Assembly (NCBI GenBank): GCA_033782935.1
Contig: JAWQEG010000065.1
Coordinates: forward strand, 1,451,001-1,515,000
Direction of reading: 5' to 3'
From: Petrolisthes cinctipes
Lineage: Eukaryota; Arthropoda; Malacostraca; Decapoda; Porcellanidae
DNA: 64,000 nucleotides
This document shows, piece after piece, positions 14,001 to 25,487 of this stretch. Position numbers and translations under genes: made by a program. Position 1 is the first letter of the stretch; the number at the start of each line of letters is the position of its first letter. Below the pieces are notes generated by a model that saw only the letters and a list, made by a program, of their open reading frames with translations, ran no database searches and was not told where the DNA came from.

Positions 14001-17000
14001 TGTACCCGTTTATATCTCAAATTCAAGCTCAAAACGCCTGAAAACTCGATATTTTTGGGTCCCATTAGAGAACTGTACATGCCTACTCAGTGACAAAAAA
14101 TTTTCATTTTACAAAGGCCCAAAACATGCTGAAAATCGATATTTTAGGTGTCCAATTCGATAAGTGCATGCATCTTCAGTACCCGTGTATATCTTAAATT
14201 CAGGCTCAAAACACACGAAAATTCGATATTTATGGGTCCCACAAGCGATCTGTACATGCCTACTTAGTGCTAGAATATTTTCAAAATATAGGCCCAAGCC
14301 ATGCTAAAAATCGATATTTAGGGTGCCTAAAGTCGATATGTGCATGCATCTTCTGTACCCGTTTATATCTCAAATTAAGGCTCAAAACACCCTAAAATTC
14401 GATATTTTTGGGTCCCAGAAGCGATCTGTACATGCCTACTCAGTAATAGAGTATTTTTTAAATAAAGACCCAAAACATGCTAAAAATCGATATTTTGGGT
14501 GCCCAAAGTCAATATGTGTATGCATCTTCTGTACCCGTTTATATCCCAAATTCAGACTCAAAACACCCGAAAATTCGATGTTTTGGGATCCCATAAGCGA
14601 TCTGTACATGCCTACTCAGTGCTAGAATATTTTCAAAATATAGGCCCAAAACATGCTAAAAATCGATATTTTGGGTACCCAAAGTCGATATGTGCATGCA
14701 TCTTCTGTACCTTTTTATATCTCAAATTCAGGCTCAAAACACCAGAATAATCGATATATTTGGGTTCTAGAAGCGATCTGTACATGCCTACTTAGTGCTA
14801 GAATATTTTCAAAATATAGGCCCAAGACATGCTAAAAAACGATAATTTGGGTGCCCAAAGTCGATATGTGCATGCATCTTCTGTACCCGTTTATATCTCA
14901 AATTCATGCTCAAAACACCCGAATATTCGATTTTGGGGGGGCCCAGAAGTAATCTGTACATGCCTACTCAGTGACAGAATTTTCTCAAAATACTGGCCCA
15001 AAACATGCTAAAAATCGATATTTTGGGTGCCCAAAGTCGATATGTACATGCATCTTCAGTACCCGTTTATATCCCAAATTAAGGCTCAAAACACCCGAAA
15101 ATTCGATATTATTGGGTCCCAGAAGCGATCTGTACATGCCTACTCAGTTCTAGAATACTTTCAAAATATAGGCTCAAAACATGCTAAAAATCTGTATTTT
15201 ATGTGTCCAAAGTCGATATGTGCATGCATCTTCTGTACCCGTTTATATCTCAAATTCAGGCTCAAAACACCCGAAAAATCGATATTTTTCGGTCCCAGAA
15301 GCGATCTGTACATGCCTACTCAGTGACAGAATATTTTCAAAATACAGACCCAAAACATGCTGAAAATCGATATTTTTGGTGTCCAATGTCAATATGTGAA
15401 TGCATCTTCTGTTCCCATTTATATCCCAAATTCAGGCTCAAAACACCCGAAAAATCGATATTTTTGGGTCCTAGAAGCGATCTGTACATGCCTACTCAGT
15501 GCTAGAATATTTTAAAATATAGGCCCAAAACATGCTAAAAATCGATAGTTTGGGTGCCCAAAGTCGATATGTGCATGCATCTTCTGTACCCGTTTATATT
15601 TCAAATTCATGCTCAAATCACCCGAATACTCGATTTTTGGGGGACCCAGAAGCGATCTGTACATGCCTACTCATTGACAGAATATTTTCAAAATACAGGC
15701 CCAAAACATGCTAAAAATCGATATTTTACGTACTCAAAGTCAATATGTGTATGCATCTTCTGTACCCGATTATATCCCAAATTCAGGACCAAAACACCCG
15801 AAAATTCGATATTATTTGGTCCCAGAAGCAACCTGTATATGCCTACTCCATTTTAGAGTATTTTCAAAATACAGGCCCAATACATGCCTAAAATCGATAT
15901 TCTAGGTGCCCAAAGTCAATATGTATATGCATCTTCTGTACCCGTTTATATCCCAAATTCAGACTCAAAACACCTGAAAATTCGATATTTTTGGGTTTTA
16001 GAAGCGATCTGTACATGCCTACTCAGTGCTAGAATATTTACAAAATATAGGCTTAAAACATGCTAAAAATCGATATTTTGGGTGCCCACAGTCGATATCT
16101 GCATGTATCTTCTGTACCCGTTTATATATCAAATTCAGGCTCGAAACACCCGAAAATTCGATATTTTTCGGTCCCAGAAGCGATCTGTACATGCCTACTC
16201 AGTGACAGAATATTTTCAAAATACAGACCCAAAACATGCTGAAAATCGATATTTTTGGTGTCCAAAGTCAATATGGGTATTCATCTTCTGTACCCATTTA
16301 TATCCCAAATTTAGGCTCAAAACACCCCAAAAATCGATATTTTTGGGTCCTACACGCGATCTGTACATGCATAGTCAGTGCCAGAATATTTCCAAAATAC
16401 AGGCTCAAAACATGATAAAAAACGATAAATTAGGTATCAAAAATCGATTTGTGCATGCATCTTCTGTACCCATTTTGTATCTCAAATTAAAGCTCAAAAC
16501 ACCCGAAAATTCGATATTTTTGGGTCCCAGAAGCGATCTGTACATGCCTACTCAGTGCTAGAATATTTTCAATAAAATAGGCCCAAAACATGCTGAAAAT
16601 CGATATTTTAGGTCTCCAAAGTCGATATGTGCATGCATCTCCTGTACCCGTTTATATCCCAAATTCAGGATCAAAACACCCGAAAATTCGATGTTATTGG
16701 GTCCCAGAAGCGAACCGTACATGCCTACTCAGTTCTAGAATACTTTCAAAATATAGGCTCAAAACATGCTAAAAATTAATATTTTAGGTGTCCAAATTCG
16801 ATATGTGCATGCATCTTCAGTTACTGTTTATATCTCAAATTCAGGCTCAAAACACCCGGAAATTCGATATTCTAGGGTCCCAGAAGCGATCTGTACATGC
16901 CTACTCAATGTTTAAATATTTTCAAGATACAGACCCAAAACATGCTCAAAATCGATATTTTAAGTGCAAAAAGTCGAAATGTGCATGCATCTTCTGTACC

Positions 17001-20000
17001 CGTTTATATCTCAAATTCAAGCTCAAAACGCCTGAAAACTCGACATTTTTGGGTCCCAGGAGAGAACTGTACATGCCTACTCAGTGACAGCAAATTTTCA
17101 TATTACAGGCCCAAAACATGCTGAAAATCGATATTTTAGGTGTCCAATTCGATAAGTGCATGCATCTTCAGTACCCGTGTATATCTTAAATTAAGGCTCA
17201 AAACACACGAAAATTCGATATTTATGGGTCCCACATGCGATCTGTACATGCCTACTTTGTGCTAGAATATTTTCAAAATATAGGCCCAAAACATGCTAAA
17301 AATCGATATTTTGGGTGCCTAAAGTCGATATGTGCATGCATCTGCTATACCCGTTTATATCTCAAATTAAGGCTCTAAACACCCGAATATTCGACTTTTG
17401 GGAGGCCCAGAAGTGATCTGTACATGCCTACTCAGTGACAGAATATTTTCAAAATACAAACCCAAAACATGCTGAAATTGATATTTTAGGTGTCTAAAGT
17501 CGATATGTGCATGCATCTTCAATACCCGTTTATATCTCAAATTCAGCCTCAAAACACCCTAAAATTCGATATTTTTGGGTCCAAGAAGCGATCTGTACAT
17601 GCCTACTCAGTAATAGAGTATTTTTTAAATAAAGACCCAAAACATGCTAAAAATCGATATTTTGGGTGCCCAAAGTCAATATGTGTATGCATCTTCTGTA
17701 CCCGTTTATATCCCAAATTCAGACTCAAAACACCCGAAAATTCGATGTTTTGGGATCCCATAAGCGATCTGTACATGCCTACTCAGTGCTAGAATATTTT
17801 CAAAATATAGGCCCCAAAACATGCTAAAAATCGATGTTTTGGGTGCCCAAAGTCGATATGTGCATGCATCTTCTATACCCTTTTATATCTCAAATTCAGG
17901 CTCAAAACACCCAAATATTCGATATATTTGGGTTCTAGAAGCGATCTGTACATGCCTACTTAGTGCTAGAATATTTTCAAAATATAGGCCCAAGACATGC
18001 TAAAAATCGATAATTTGGGTGCCCAAAGTCGATGTGTGCATGCATCTTCTGTACCCGTTTATATCTCAAAATCAGGCTCTAAACACCCGAATATTCGATT
18101 TTGGGGGGGCCCAGAAGTGATCTGTACATGCCTACTCAGTGAAAGAATATTTTCAAAATACAGGCCCAAAACATGCTGAAAATTGATATTTTCGGTGTCC
18201 AAAGTCGATATATGCATGCATCTTCTGTACCCGTTTATATCTCAAATTCAGGCTCAAAATACCCGAAAATTCGATATTTTTGGGTCCCAGAAGCGATCTG
18301 TACATTCCTACTCAGTAATAAAGTATTTTTTAAATACAGGCCCAAAATATGCTAAAAATCGATATTTTGGGTGCCCAAAGTCGATATGTGCATGCATCTT
18401 CTGTACCCGTTTATATCTTAAATTCGGGCTCAAAACACCCGAATATTCGTTTTTTTTTTAACCCAGAAGCGATCTGTACATGCCTACTCAGTGACAGAAT
18501 ATTTTCAAAATAAAGGCCCAAAACATGCTAATAAATCGATATTTTTGGTGTCCAAAGTCAATATGTGTATGCATCTTCTGTACCCGTTTATATCCCAATT
18601 CAGGCTCAAAACACCCTAAAATTCGATATGTTTGGGTCCCAGAAGCGATCTGTACATGCCTACTCAGTGCTAGTATATTTTCAAAATATAGGCCTAAAAC
18701 ATGCTTAAAATCGATATTTTAGGTGTCGAAAATCGATAGGTGATTGCATCTTCTGTACCCTTTTATACCTAAAATTAAGGCTAGAGACTTCCGAAAATTC
18801 GATATTTCTGGGTCCCAGAAGCGATCTGTACATGCCTACTCACGGACAGAATATTTTCAAAATACAGGCCCAAAACATGCCGAAAATCGATATTTTACGT
18901 GCCTAAAGTCAATATGTATATGCATCTTCTGTACCCGTTTATATCTCAAAATCAGGCTCAAAACACCCGAAAATTCTATATTTTTGGCTGCCAGATGCGA
19001 TCTGTACATGCATAGTCAGTGCTAGAATATTTCCAAAATACAGGCTCAAAACATGCTGAAAATCGATATTTTAGTTGCCTAAAGTCGAAATGTGAATTCA
19101 TCTTCTGTACCCGTTTATATCCAAAATTCGGGCTCAAAATACCCGAAAATTCGATATTTTTGGGTCCCAGAAGCGATCTATACATACTTACTCCTTGCTA
19201 GAATGTTTTCAAGATACAGACCCAAAACATGCTCAAAATCGATATTTTAAGTGTGAAAAGTCGATATGTGCATGCATCTTCTGTAACCTTTTATATCCCA
19301 AATTCAGGCTCAAAACACCCGAAAACTCGATATTATTGGGTCACAGGAGCGATCTGTACATGCCTACTCAGTTCTAGAATACTTTCAAAATATCGGCTCA
19401 AAACATGCTAAAAGTCGATATTTTAGGTGTCCAAAGTCGATATGTGCATGCATCTTCTGAACCCGTTTATATCTTAAATTCGGGCTCAAAACACCCGAAT
19501 ATTCGTTTTTTTTTTAACCCAGAAGCGATCTGTACATGCCTACTAAGTGACAGAATATTTTCAAAATATAGGCCCAAAACATGCTAATAAATCGATATTT
19601 TTGGTGTCCAAAGTCAATATGTGTATGCATCTTCTGTACCCGTTTATATCCCAATTCAGGCTCAAAACACCCTAAAATTCGATATGTTTGGGTCCCAGAA
19701 GCGATCTGTACATGCCTACTCAGTGCTAGTATATTTTCAAAATATAGGCCTAAAACATGCTATAAATCGATATTTTGGGTGCCCAATGTCGATATGTGCA
19801 TGCATCTTCTGTACCCGTTTATATCTCAAATTCAGGCTCTAAACACCCGAATATTCGATTTTTGGGGGGCCCAGAAGTGATCTGTACATGCCTACTAAGT
19901 GACAGAATATTTTCAAAATACAGGCCCAAAACATGCTGAAAATTGATATTTTAGGTGTACAAAGTCGATATGTGCATGCATCTTCAGTACCCGTTTATAT

Positions 20001-21233
20001 CTCAAATTCAGGCTCAAAACACCCGAAAATTCGATATTTTAGGGTCCTAGAAACGATCTGTACATGCCTACTCAGTGCTAGAATATTTTAAAATACAGGC
20101 CCAAAACATGCTAAAAATCGATATTTTGGGTGCCCACAGTCGATATCTGCATGTATCTTCTGTACCCGTTTACATCTCAAATTCAGTCTCAAAACACCCG
20201 AATATTCGAGTTTTAGGGGCCCATTAGAGATCTGTACATGCCTACTCAGTGACAAAATTTTTTCAAAATACAGGCCCAAAATATGCTGAAAATTGATATT
20301 TTAATTGTACAAAGTCGATATATGCATTCATCTTCAGTACCCGCTTATATCTCACATACATGCTCAAAACACCCGAAAATTCGATATTTTTGGGTCCCAG
20401 AAGCGATCTGTAAATGCCTACTCAATAATAGATTATTTTCAATATACAGGCCGGAAACATGCTGAAAATCGGTAATTTAGGTGCCCAAAGTCGATATGTG
20501 CATGCATCTTCTGTACCCGTTTATATCTCAAATTCGGGCTCAAAACACCCGAATATTCGATTTTATTGGGGCCCAGAAGCGATCTGTACATGCCTACTCA
20601 GTTCTAGAATACTTTCAATATATAGGCTCAAAACATGCAAAAAATCGATATTTTAGGTGTCCAAAGTCGATATGTGCATGCATCTTCTGTACCCGTTTAT
20701 ATTTCAAATTCGGGCTCAAAACACCCGAATATTCGATTTTATTGGGGCCCAGAAGCGATCTGTACATGCCTACTCAGTGCTAGAATGTTTTCAAAATATA
20801 GGCCCAAAACATGCTAAAAATCGATATTTTGGGTGACCAAAGTCGATATCTGCATACATCATCTGTATCTCAAATTCCGGCTGAAAACACCCGAAAATTC
20901 GATATTTTGGGGTTCCAGAAGCGATCTGTACATGCCACTCCGTGTTAGAGTATTTTCAAAATAATGGCCCAAAACATGCTGAAAATCGATATTTTAAATG
21001 CCCAAAGTCAATAATTATGTTTATGTATCTTCTGTACCCGTTTATATCTCAAATTCAGGCTCAAAACACCCGAATATTCGATTTTATTGGGGCCCAGAAG
21101 CGATCTGTACATGCCTACTCACTGACAGAATATTTTCAAAATACAGGCCCAAAAAAATGCTGAAAGTCGATATTTTAGGTGTCCAAAGTCGATATGTGCA
21201 TGCATCTTCAGTACCCGTTATATCTCAAATTCA
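10995..21233 (+). repeat. 176-bp satellite array, right arm
   Basis: About 58 monomers, inverted relative to the left arm and of more regular 176-bp length; the short forms common on the left are not seen. Higher-order structure is visible. A 7-mer block of 1232 bp is repeated almost exactly (12229-13460 and 13461-14692), and a 1056-bp offset (6 x 176) links about 18410-18715 with 19466-19771. Part of the 7-mer recurs near 17590-17830. Plus-strand open frames of about 60-190 codons appear in all three frames because 176 is not a multiple of three. They lack any protein family and are repeat artefacts. The arm ends abruptly in a different sequence at about 21233. Confidence 0.97.
12229..14692 (+). 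repeat. Two near-identical 1232-bp higher-order units
   Basis: Sequence from about 12229 to 13460 is repeated at 13461-14692 with an offset of exactly 1232 bp (7 x 176). Private variants, such as CTCGAGACCCCCG and ACAAAGGCCC after CATTTT, occur at the same offset in both. One visible difference is AAATTCGATATG near 13100 versus AAGTCGATATG near 14332. This points to a recent local duplication. Confidence 0.9.
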
Positions 21234-21632
21234 ACCAACTGGTGGTTTAGTTTACCGAGCTGTTCTTCAATTTCGGGCTCAACATTTATGTCTATGGCTT
21301 TGTTGGCTCTCCTTGACCCGTGATGAGCTGATTTCCTTGTCTTCTTTTGAACTGGTTTCTTGGAGTTCCTTTTCTTCTTCTCGCCGTCGTCATTCCCTTC
21401 ACTTTCCTGGTGGCCTTCTTCCTCCTTTTCATTGTTCTCCTCCTCCTTCTCCTCCTTTGCCAACTCCTCTTCTAAGGGATCTTCCTCCTCGGCATCTTTT
21501 CCCTCATTTTTACATTAGCTCTGATCTGCCTGCATTTCTTCAGCTTGTTCCTCGTCCTCAACCTTAAAATCTCCTTCACTTTCCATGGAGTTGTCTTCCA
21601 AATAGCTTTCTTCCTCGTTATTGCTGTCTTAT
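21218..21632 (-). pseudogene. Acidic/basic nuclear-type protein gene fragment, truncated by satellite
   Basis: Read on the minus strand from 21632, one frame encodes a Glu/Asp-rich stretch (EEESYLEDNSMESEG...), a stop codon (TAA, about 21518-21520), then a further Glu-rich run. A Lys/Arg-rich segment follows (KKPVQKKTRKSAHHGSRR) and then PEIEEQLGKLNHQL. The frame stays open on both sides of the single stop, so this is one decayed coding stretch. Its last codons, EFEI and the stop, are satellite bases, so the array truncates it. Upstream it ends in a (TA)n tract. The charge pattern and the final helix-like piece recall LEDGF/HDGF-related proteins just before their integrase-binding domain, but that is a weak guess. 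Confidence 0.45.
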
Positions 21633-21637
21633 ATTAT

Positions 21638-21639
<2 letters not shown>

Positions 21640-21722
<83 letters not shown>
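21640..21722. repeat. (TA)n microsatellite
   Basis: Uninterrupted TA dinucleotides of about 80 bp. They produce meaningless Tyr-Ile open frames on both strands. Confidence 0.95.
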
Positions 21723-21726
<4 letters not shown>

Positions 21727-21831
21727 CATATCACTCACTAACTTACTACAGAAAAGGTTAATTATTATTATTATATATATATATATATATACCTTCATAT
21801 CACTCACTAACTTACTACAGAAAAGATTAAA

Positions 21832-21879
<48 letters not shown>

Positions 21880-21935
21880 TATACCTTTATATCACTCACT
21901 AACTTACTACAGAAAAGGTTAATTATTATTATATA
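21723..21935 (+). repeat. Three modules carrying a splice-acceptor-like sequence, separated by TA/TTA tracts
   Basis: The phrase ACCTTCATATCACTCACTAA, followed by CTTACTACAGAAAAG, occurs at about 21723, 21791 and 21883, each time bounded by (TA)n or (TTA)n. The module contains a plausible branch point (CTAAC) and 3' splice site (CTACAG). Whether it is used is unknown. Confidence 0.75.
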
Positions 21936-22333
21936 TAATATTACTGTATACAGTGTGTCATCTCACATCATTGTCACGTACTTGTAACGTGTTGTGACGT
22001 GACCACCTTCCAGCAACTCTAATACTATCCTCTATATTATACAACTGGAAGGGATATGTTAAATGTATTTATTTATTTAATCAAGTTCATTGACACTCCA
22101 CCAGGGCGGCGCTGGCATATTGGCGGCCATATTGGAACAATATTATATCCAACCATCTATTTATTCAATATTAATATTATAAACACGATTAAAATATAAT
22201 AATTGAACACTGTATATAATTATCTATTTATTAATGTTGTATAATTTTCCATTAATATTATATGTATAACAATAACTTAACACCAATATATTAATGTTAT
22301 TTATTTATTCATTAATATTATTTCTATCAACAG
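21936..22333. other. Non-coding stretch upstream of the first IFRD-like exon
   Basis: AT-rich except for 21960-22140, which contains TGTGACGTGACC (a CRE-like motif) and GGCGGCCATATTGG (resembling a YY1 site). This could be promoter or intron; I see no open coding frame matching the IFRD amino terminus. Confidence 0.35.
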
Positions 22334-22487
22334 AGTGATGTTGGATTTCTTGTTAGGTCAACAAGAAACTTTAAGTCATTTAGTGGAACGCTCCTTGAAG
22401 AAAAGTCACACCAAGGAACAAATTGAAGCAGCTCGTTTGTTTTCTGTACTTGTAATATCATTGTGTCAAGTACAAGAAGCTCAACAG
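22334..22487 (+). pseudogene. IFRD1/IFRD2-like exon A
   Basis: The exon is bounded by acceptor CAACAG and donor CAG/GTAAGA. In the frame beginning 22335 it encodes LDFLLGQQETLSHLVERSLK and then a helix with EQIEAARLFSVLVISL. This aligns by eye with the N-terminal armadillo-like region of interferon-related developmental regulator proteins, in which an ...ERCLKKGKSDEQ... motif precedes a helix ending in CIQL. IFRD proteins are conserved transcriptional co-regulators. The exon ends in phase 0. Its last 45 bp, including the donor GT, are duplicated at 24266-24310 beyond a LINE insertion. No exon for the preceding amino terminus is visible upstream. Confidence 0.6.
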
Positions 22488-22489
22488 GT
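22445..22489. repeat. 45-bp direct repeat, left copy (putative LINE target-site duplication)
   Basis: TGTACTTGTAATATCATTGT and the following bases to AACAGGT recur at 24266-24310 with one mismatch, flanking the LINE. The left copy lies within exon A and includes its splice donor. Confidence 0.85.
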
Positions 22490-22690
22490 AAGAGAAAGAG
22501 AGAGTATTAATCTATACTTGAGGGGACGGGAGGGAAGGCGGTGGTGACATGCATGGGGATGGCCATAGGCAGGTGGTAGACGACTGGATGTACAGGGAGA
22601 ATTAGGAAGGGAAGAGGTTAGGAAAGCAATAGGAAAGTTGAAGATGGGAAAGGCACCGGGGGTGGATGGGATAACTGCTGAAATGTTAAA

Positions 22691-23134
22691 GTGTGTGGGG
22701 GAGGTAGTGGTGTAGTGGATGTTGTTATATGCACATTGGCTTGGAGGCAGGGAGAGGTACCAGAGGATTGGAGAAGAGCCATGATTGTACCTTTGTATAA
22801 AGGGAAGGGGAGTAAGGAGGAGTGTGGTAGCTATAGGAGAATAAGCCTTCTTGGTGTACCAGGGAAGGTGTATGGAAAGGTTCTTACTGAGAAACTGATA
22901 GAAGTAACAGGGAATAAAGTTAGTGAGGAGCAGGGAGGGTTCAGAAAGGGTAGAGGATGTGTGGACCAAATATTTGCATTAAAATCAATAGTGGAGAAAT
23001 ATATTGGGAAGGGTAGGAAGTTGTATGCTGCCTTCATGGACTTGGAGAAGGCATACGATAGGGTTGATAGGAAAGCTATGACAGAGGTGTTCAGAATTTA
23101 TGGTGTTGGGGGGGTCTTTGCAGAAAGGCATTGA
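22691..23134 (+). pseudogene. LINE reverse transcriptase, N-terminal part
   Basis: It encodes EDWRRAMIVPLYKGKGSKEE, SYRRISLLGVPGKVYGKVL, EEQGGFRKGRGCVDQIF and FMDLEKAYDRVDR. These are the standard motifs of LINE reverse transcriptase fingers and palm, including the first catalytic aspartate in the FMDLEKAYD block. The frame is lost at the G-rich run just before the conserved GIEAFY motif, which continues in the next frame at 23130. Translation upstream of 22720 is interrupted by a stop. Confidence 0.85.
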
Positions 23135-23978
23135 GGCCTTTTATGCAGGTGCAAAAGCATGTGTGAGGGTAGAGGGTGATTTAAGTGAGAGTTTTGATAT
23201 TAGTGTAGGGCTGAGACAGGGATGTGTTATGTCACCATGGTTGTTCAATAAATATCTGGATGGTTGTATAAGAGAGATGAAAGCCAAAGTGAATGGCCTG
23301 GGGGTGAAGTTGAGGCTGAATGAAGCAAATTGGTCCTTGGTGGCAAGTTTATTTGCGGATGACACTGTGTTGATGGCTGAGAGTGAAAGGGAGTTACAGA
23401 GAGTGGTGGATGAGTTTCAGTCTGTGTGTAATCGAAGGAAACTAAGGGTGAATGTTGGTAAAAGTAAAGTGATGGTGTTTGAGAGAGCAGAAACTGAAGT
23501 AATTGACTTTGCTACACCTTACAGAGTAGGAGTACCAACTGGGACTAAGTGTGAGATAACTTTGAGAGGTGAGAGGATGAAGGAAGTGAAGGAGTTTAAG
23601 TACCTGGGTACAGTTCTGTGTAAAAATGGAAGTATGGAAGGAGAAATTAGGGAGAGAGCAATGAGGGGTAGACAGGTCATAGGATCACTGGGGAGGATTA
23701 TGAAGGGTAGAAGTGTGAGTATGGAGGTGAAAGGGGAACTACGAAATAGTATAATCCTGCCAACACTGACATATGCATCAGAGACATGGACATGGAGTAG
23801 GGCTCATCAGTCTAGAATAGGTGCTGTGGAAATGAGTTACTTGAAAGGAGCATGTGGACTTACTAGGTGGGATGGAGAAAGTAATGAGAGTGTGTATGAG
23901 AGATGTGGTATGAGTGAGAAGGCAATTGGTATTAAGTGTGGAGTGGTTGAGAGAGTGAAGCGTAATACAGTACATTGA
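23100..23978 (+). pseudogene. LINE reverse transcriptase, catalytic and C-terminal part
   Basis: It contains SVGLRQGCVMSPWLFN, the catalytic box FADD at 23352-23363, NVGKSKVMVF and the thumb-like segment FKYLGTVL. The C-terminal part includes LPTLTYASETWTW and CGLTRWDGESNESVYERCGM. The same C-terminus appears at 9-419 and on the minus strand at 61068-61706. A short insertion near 23965 ends the frame before RWFGHVE, which follows in another frame. This is an RT relic of an element that would have copied its RNA by target-primed reverse transcription. Confidence 0.88.
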
Positions 23979-24265
23979 GGTGGTTTGGACATGTAGAGAA
24001 AATGCAAGGTGAGGAGTTTGTAAGGAAGGTCTATGGGAGTGAAGTTGTGGGACCTGCTGGTGTGAGAGGCAGACCGCGGGTTAGAACTTAGATGGCAGAA
24101 CAGTGTGAAAGAGTATGTAAAGGAGAGAAACGTGAGGGGGAGAGGAGGACTTGACCGAGTAAGGAGGGAGTGTTGGAACAGGGAGAACTGGAGACACTTC
24201 TGCCGTGGCCACCCCTTGGAGGGAACGAGGCGTCAGAGCTATAGATAGATAGATAGATAGACTTG

Positions 24266-24310
24266 TGTACTTGTAATATCATTGTGTCAAGTCCAAGAAG
24301 CTCAACAGGT
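24266..24310. repeat. 45-bp direct repeat, right copy
   Basis: Second copy of the exon A 3' end plus GT. Here it continues as GGTTATAATT, which may be the original intron start. Confidence 0.85.
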
Positions 24311-24507
24311 TATAATTATTTTATTAGACTTAATAATAATGAATAATCTCTATAAGTATGTATAACCTATTATGAATTGTCATGTATATATTTATAACCT
24401 ATTATGTATGTATATATTTTGTATAAATTATAACCTTATTATTGTGATAATTACAAAGTATCTGTGTATTCTGGATCTAATTAATAATGTAATATAATGA
24501 ATAATGT

Positions 24508-24692
24508 TTTCAGATATATAACATGTTGAATCCATTACTTATTAATAATATCATATAATAATTAATAAAATGATATAATATAATTTAATAATATTTCAGA
24601 TATATTACATATTGAATCCATTACTTTTAATAATAATATCATAATGTTTCAGATATATAACATACTAAGACCATTATACTTATTGTAATACT
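24508..24692 (+). repeat. Triplicated 3' splice-acceptor region of IFRD-like exon B
   Basis: TTTCAGATATATAACAT-like sequence followed by a CCATTA...TATT segment occurs three times (about 24508, 24594 and 24648), separated by AT-rich or TAA tracts. The last copy leads into exon B; the first two look like decoys. Confidence 0.75.
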
Positions 24693-24837
24693 TATGGATT
24701 CTTCTACAACACCTTCCCTTCGTCAACAATGTACCAACACATTGTCTGTTTGTACATTCATCACTTGTCAAGATTTGGAAGTGGTCAGAGAAGTTATGGA
24801 CACATTGCGTACTGTTTATAAAAGTTCTCTGACAAAG
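24653..24837 (+). pseudogene. IFRD1/IFRD2-like exon B
   Basis: It starts after TTTCAG and ends at AAG/GTAAGT. In the phase of exon A it opens IYNILRPLYLL, matching the family's ...LRP... segment, then meets TAA. One base of frame change restores LMDSSTTPSLRQQCTNTLSV, then CTFITCQDLEVV and MDTLRTVYKSSLTK. This corresponds to the IFRD region with the pattern ARQTCATCFGVCCFIATDD followed by a conserved LE..F.KS helix. The frameshift near 24683-24692 makes this copy non-functional unless it is a sequence error or an alternative acceptor is used. Confidence 0.65.
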
Positions 24838-25050
24838 GTAAGTTAAAATATAAATTTTATAAATAGTTACCCCTAAAATATATAATACTTTCTATTAATG
24901 TTAGTATTACAGAAAATGGACAATTTAATGGATAACTATAAATAATGTTCCATGTCACCAACACATATTTCTTACTTTCAAAACCTGATTTCTTTACTGT
25001 CATAACAAGTTTAAATAAAAGTGTTTTCACAATTTTGTCCAGATTTTACA
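24838..25050. other. Intronic AT-rich stretch
   Basis: From the donor of exon B to the transposon target duplication. No coding frame or repeat beyond AT-rich sequence is seen. Confidence 0.5.
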
Positions 25051-25161
25051 CATATGTTGGAATATTTTTACAAGTTGCCACAACACGATTTTAAATTTTT
25101 TACAATTACCAGTGTTTATATGTCAGTATTACAAACAACTTTTCTATATACCATTTGCCTC

Positions 25162-25487
25162 GCAGATGCGTTATAACACTAATTACCTCTTATAAGTGTA
25201 GTGAGTGTCGTATTTTTCAGAGTCCAAAAATTTCGTTACATCCCCCATTTCACGCTTTTCTTATTACAATATGCTTTATTTCATCTTGTAATACAATATT
25301 TCTTAGTAACATTTCCGTCATAAATGCGTTATAACACTAATTACCTCTTATAAGTGTAGTGAGTGTCGTTTTTTTCAGAGTTCAAAAATTTCGTTACATC
25401 CCCCATTTCACGCTTTTCTTATTACAATATGCTTTATTTCATCTTGTACTACAATATTTCTTAGTAGCATTTCCGTTATAAATGCGT
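25162..25487. repeat. 158-bp tandem direct repeat inside transposon copy A
   Basis: The segment beginning ATGCGTTATAACACTAATTA occurs at about 25166 and 25324, and a third partial start appears at 25482. The inverted copy B carries the same arrangement. Confidence 0.85.

Larger units (their letters stand above)
22490..24265 (+). mobile_element. LINE (non-LTR retrotransposon), 5'-truncated, copy 2
   Basis: This element lies between the 45-bp direct repeats and ends in a GATA tract. It encodes a reverse transcriptase and C-terminal region, with breaks. Early frames read GREELGREEVRKAIGKLKMG and then a stop near 22714. An open frame at 22691-23134 carries the fingers motifs, and the catalytic and C-terminal part continues in another frame at 23100-23978. 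A frameshift lies at a G7 run near 23106, and a 4-bp insertion near 23965 disrupts the last part. No endonuclease domain remains. The copy is inactive and sits inside the IFRD-like gene in the same orientation. Confidence 0.9.

Noticed and set aside
511..21163. Dozens of 60-190-codon open frames sharing FISQIQAQNTRKFDI-type peptides
   Set aside because: They follow the satellite unit, occur in all three frames of one strand and have no family; they are repeat artefacts.
428..21233. CENP-B-box-like TTCGATATTTTGGGG in the monomer
   Set aside because: It differs from the NTTCGNNNNANNCGGGN consensus at required positions, so no box is claimed.
21545..21922. Tyr/Ile-repeat open frames
   Set aside because: Produced by (TA)n and (TTA)n microsatellites; the same applies at 26867-27343.
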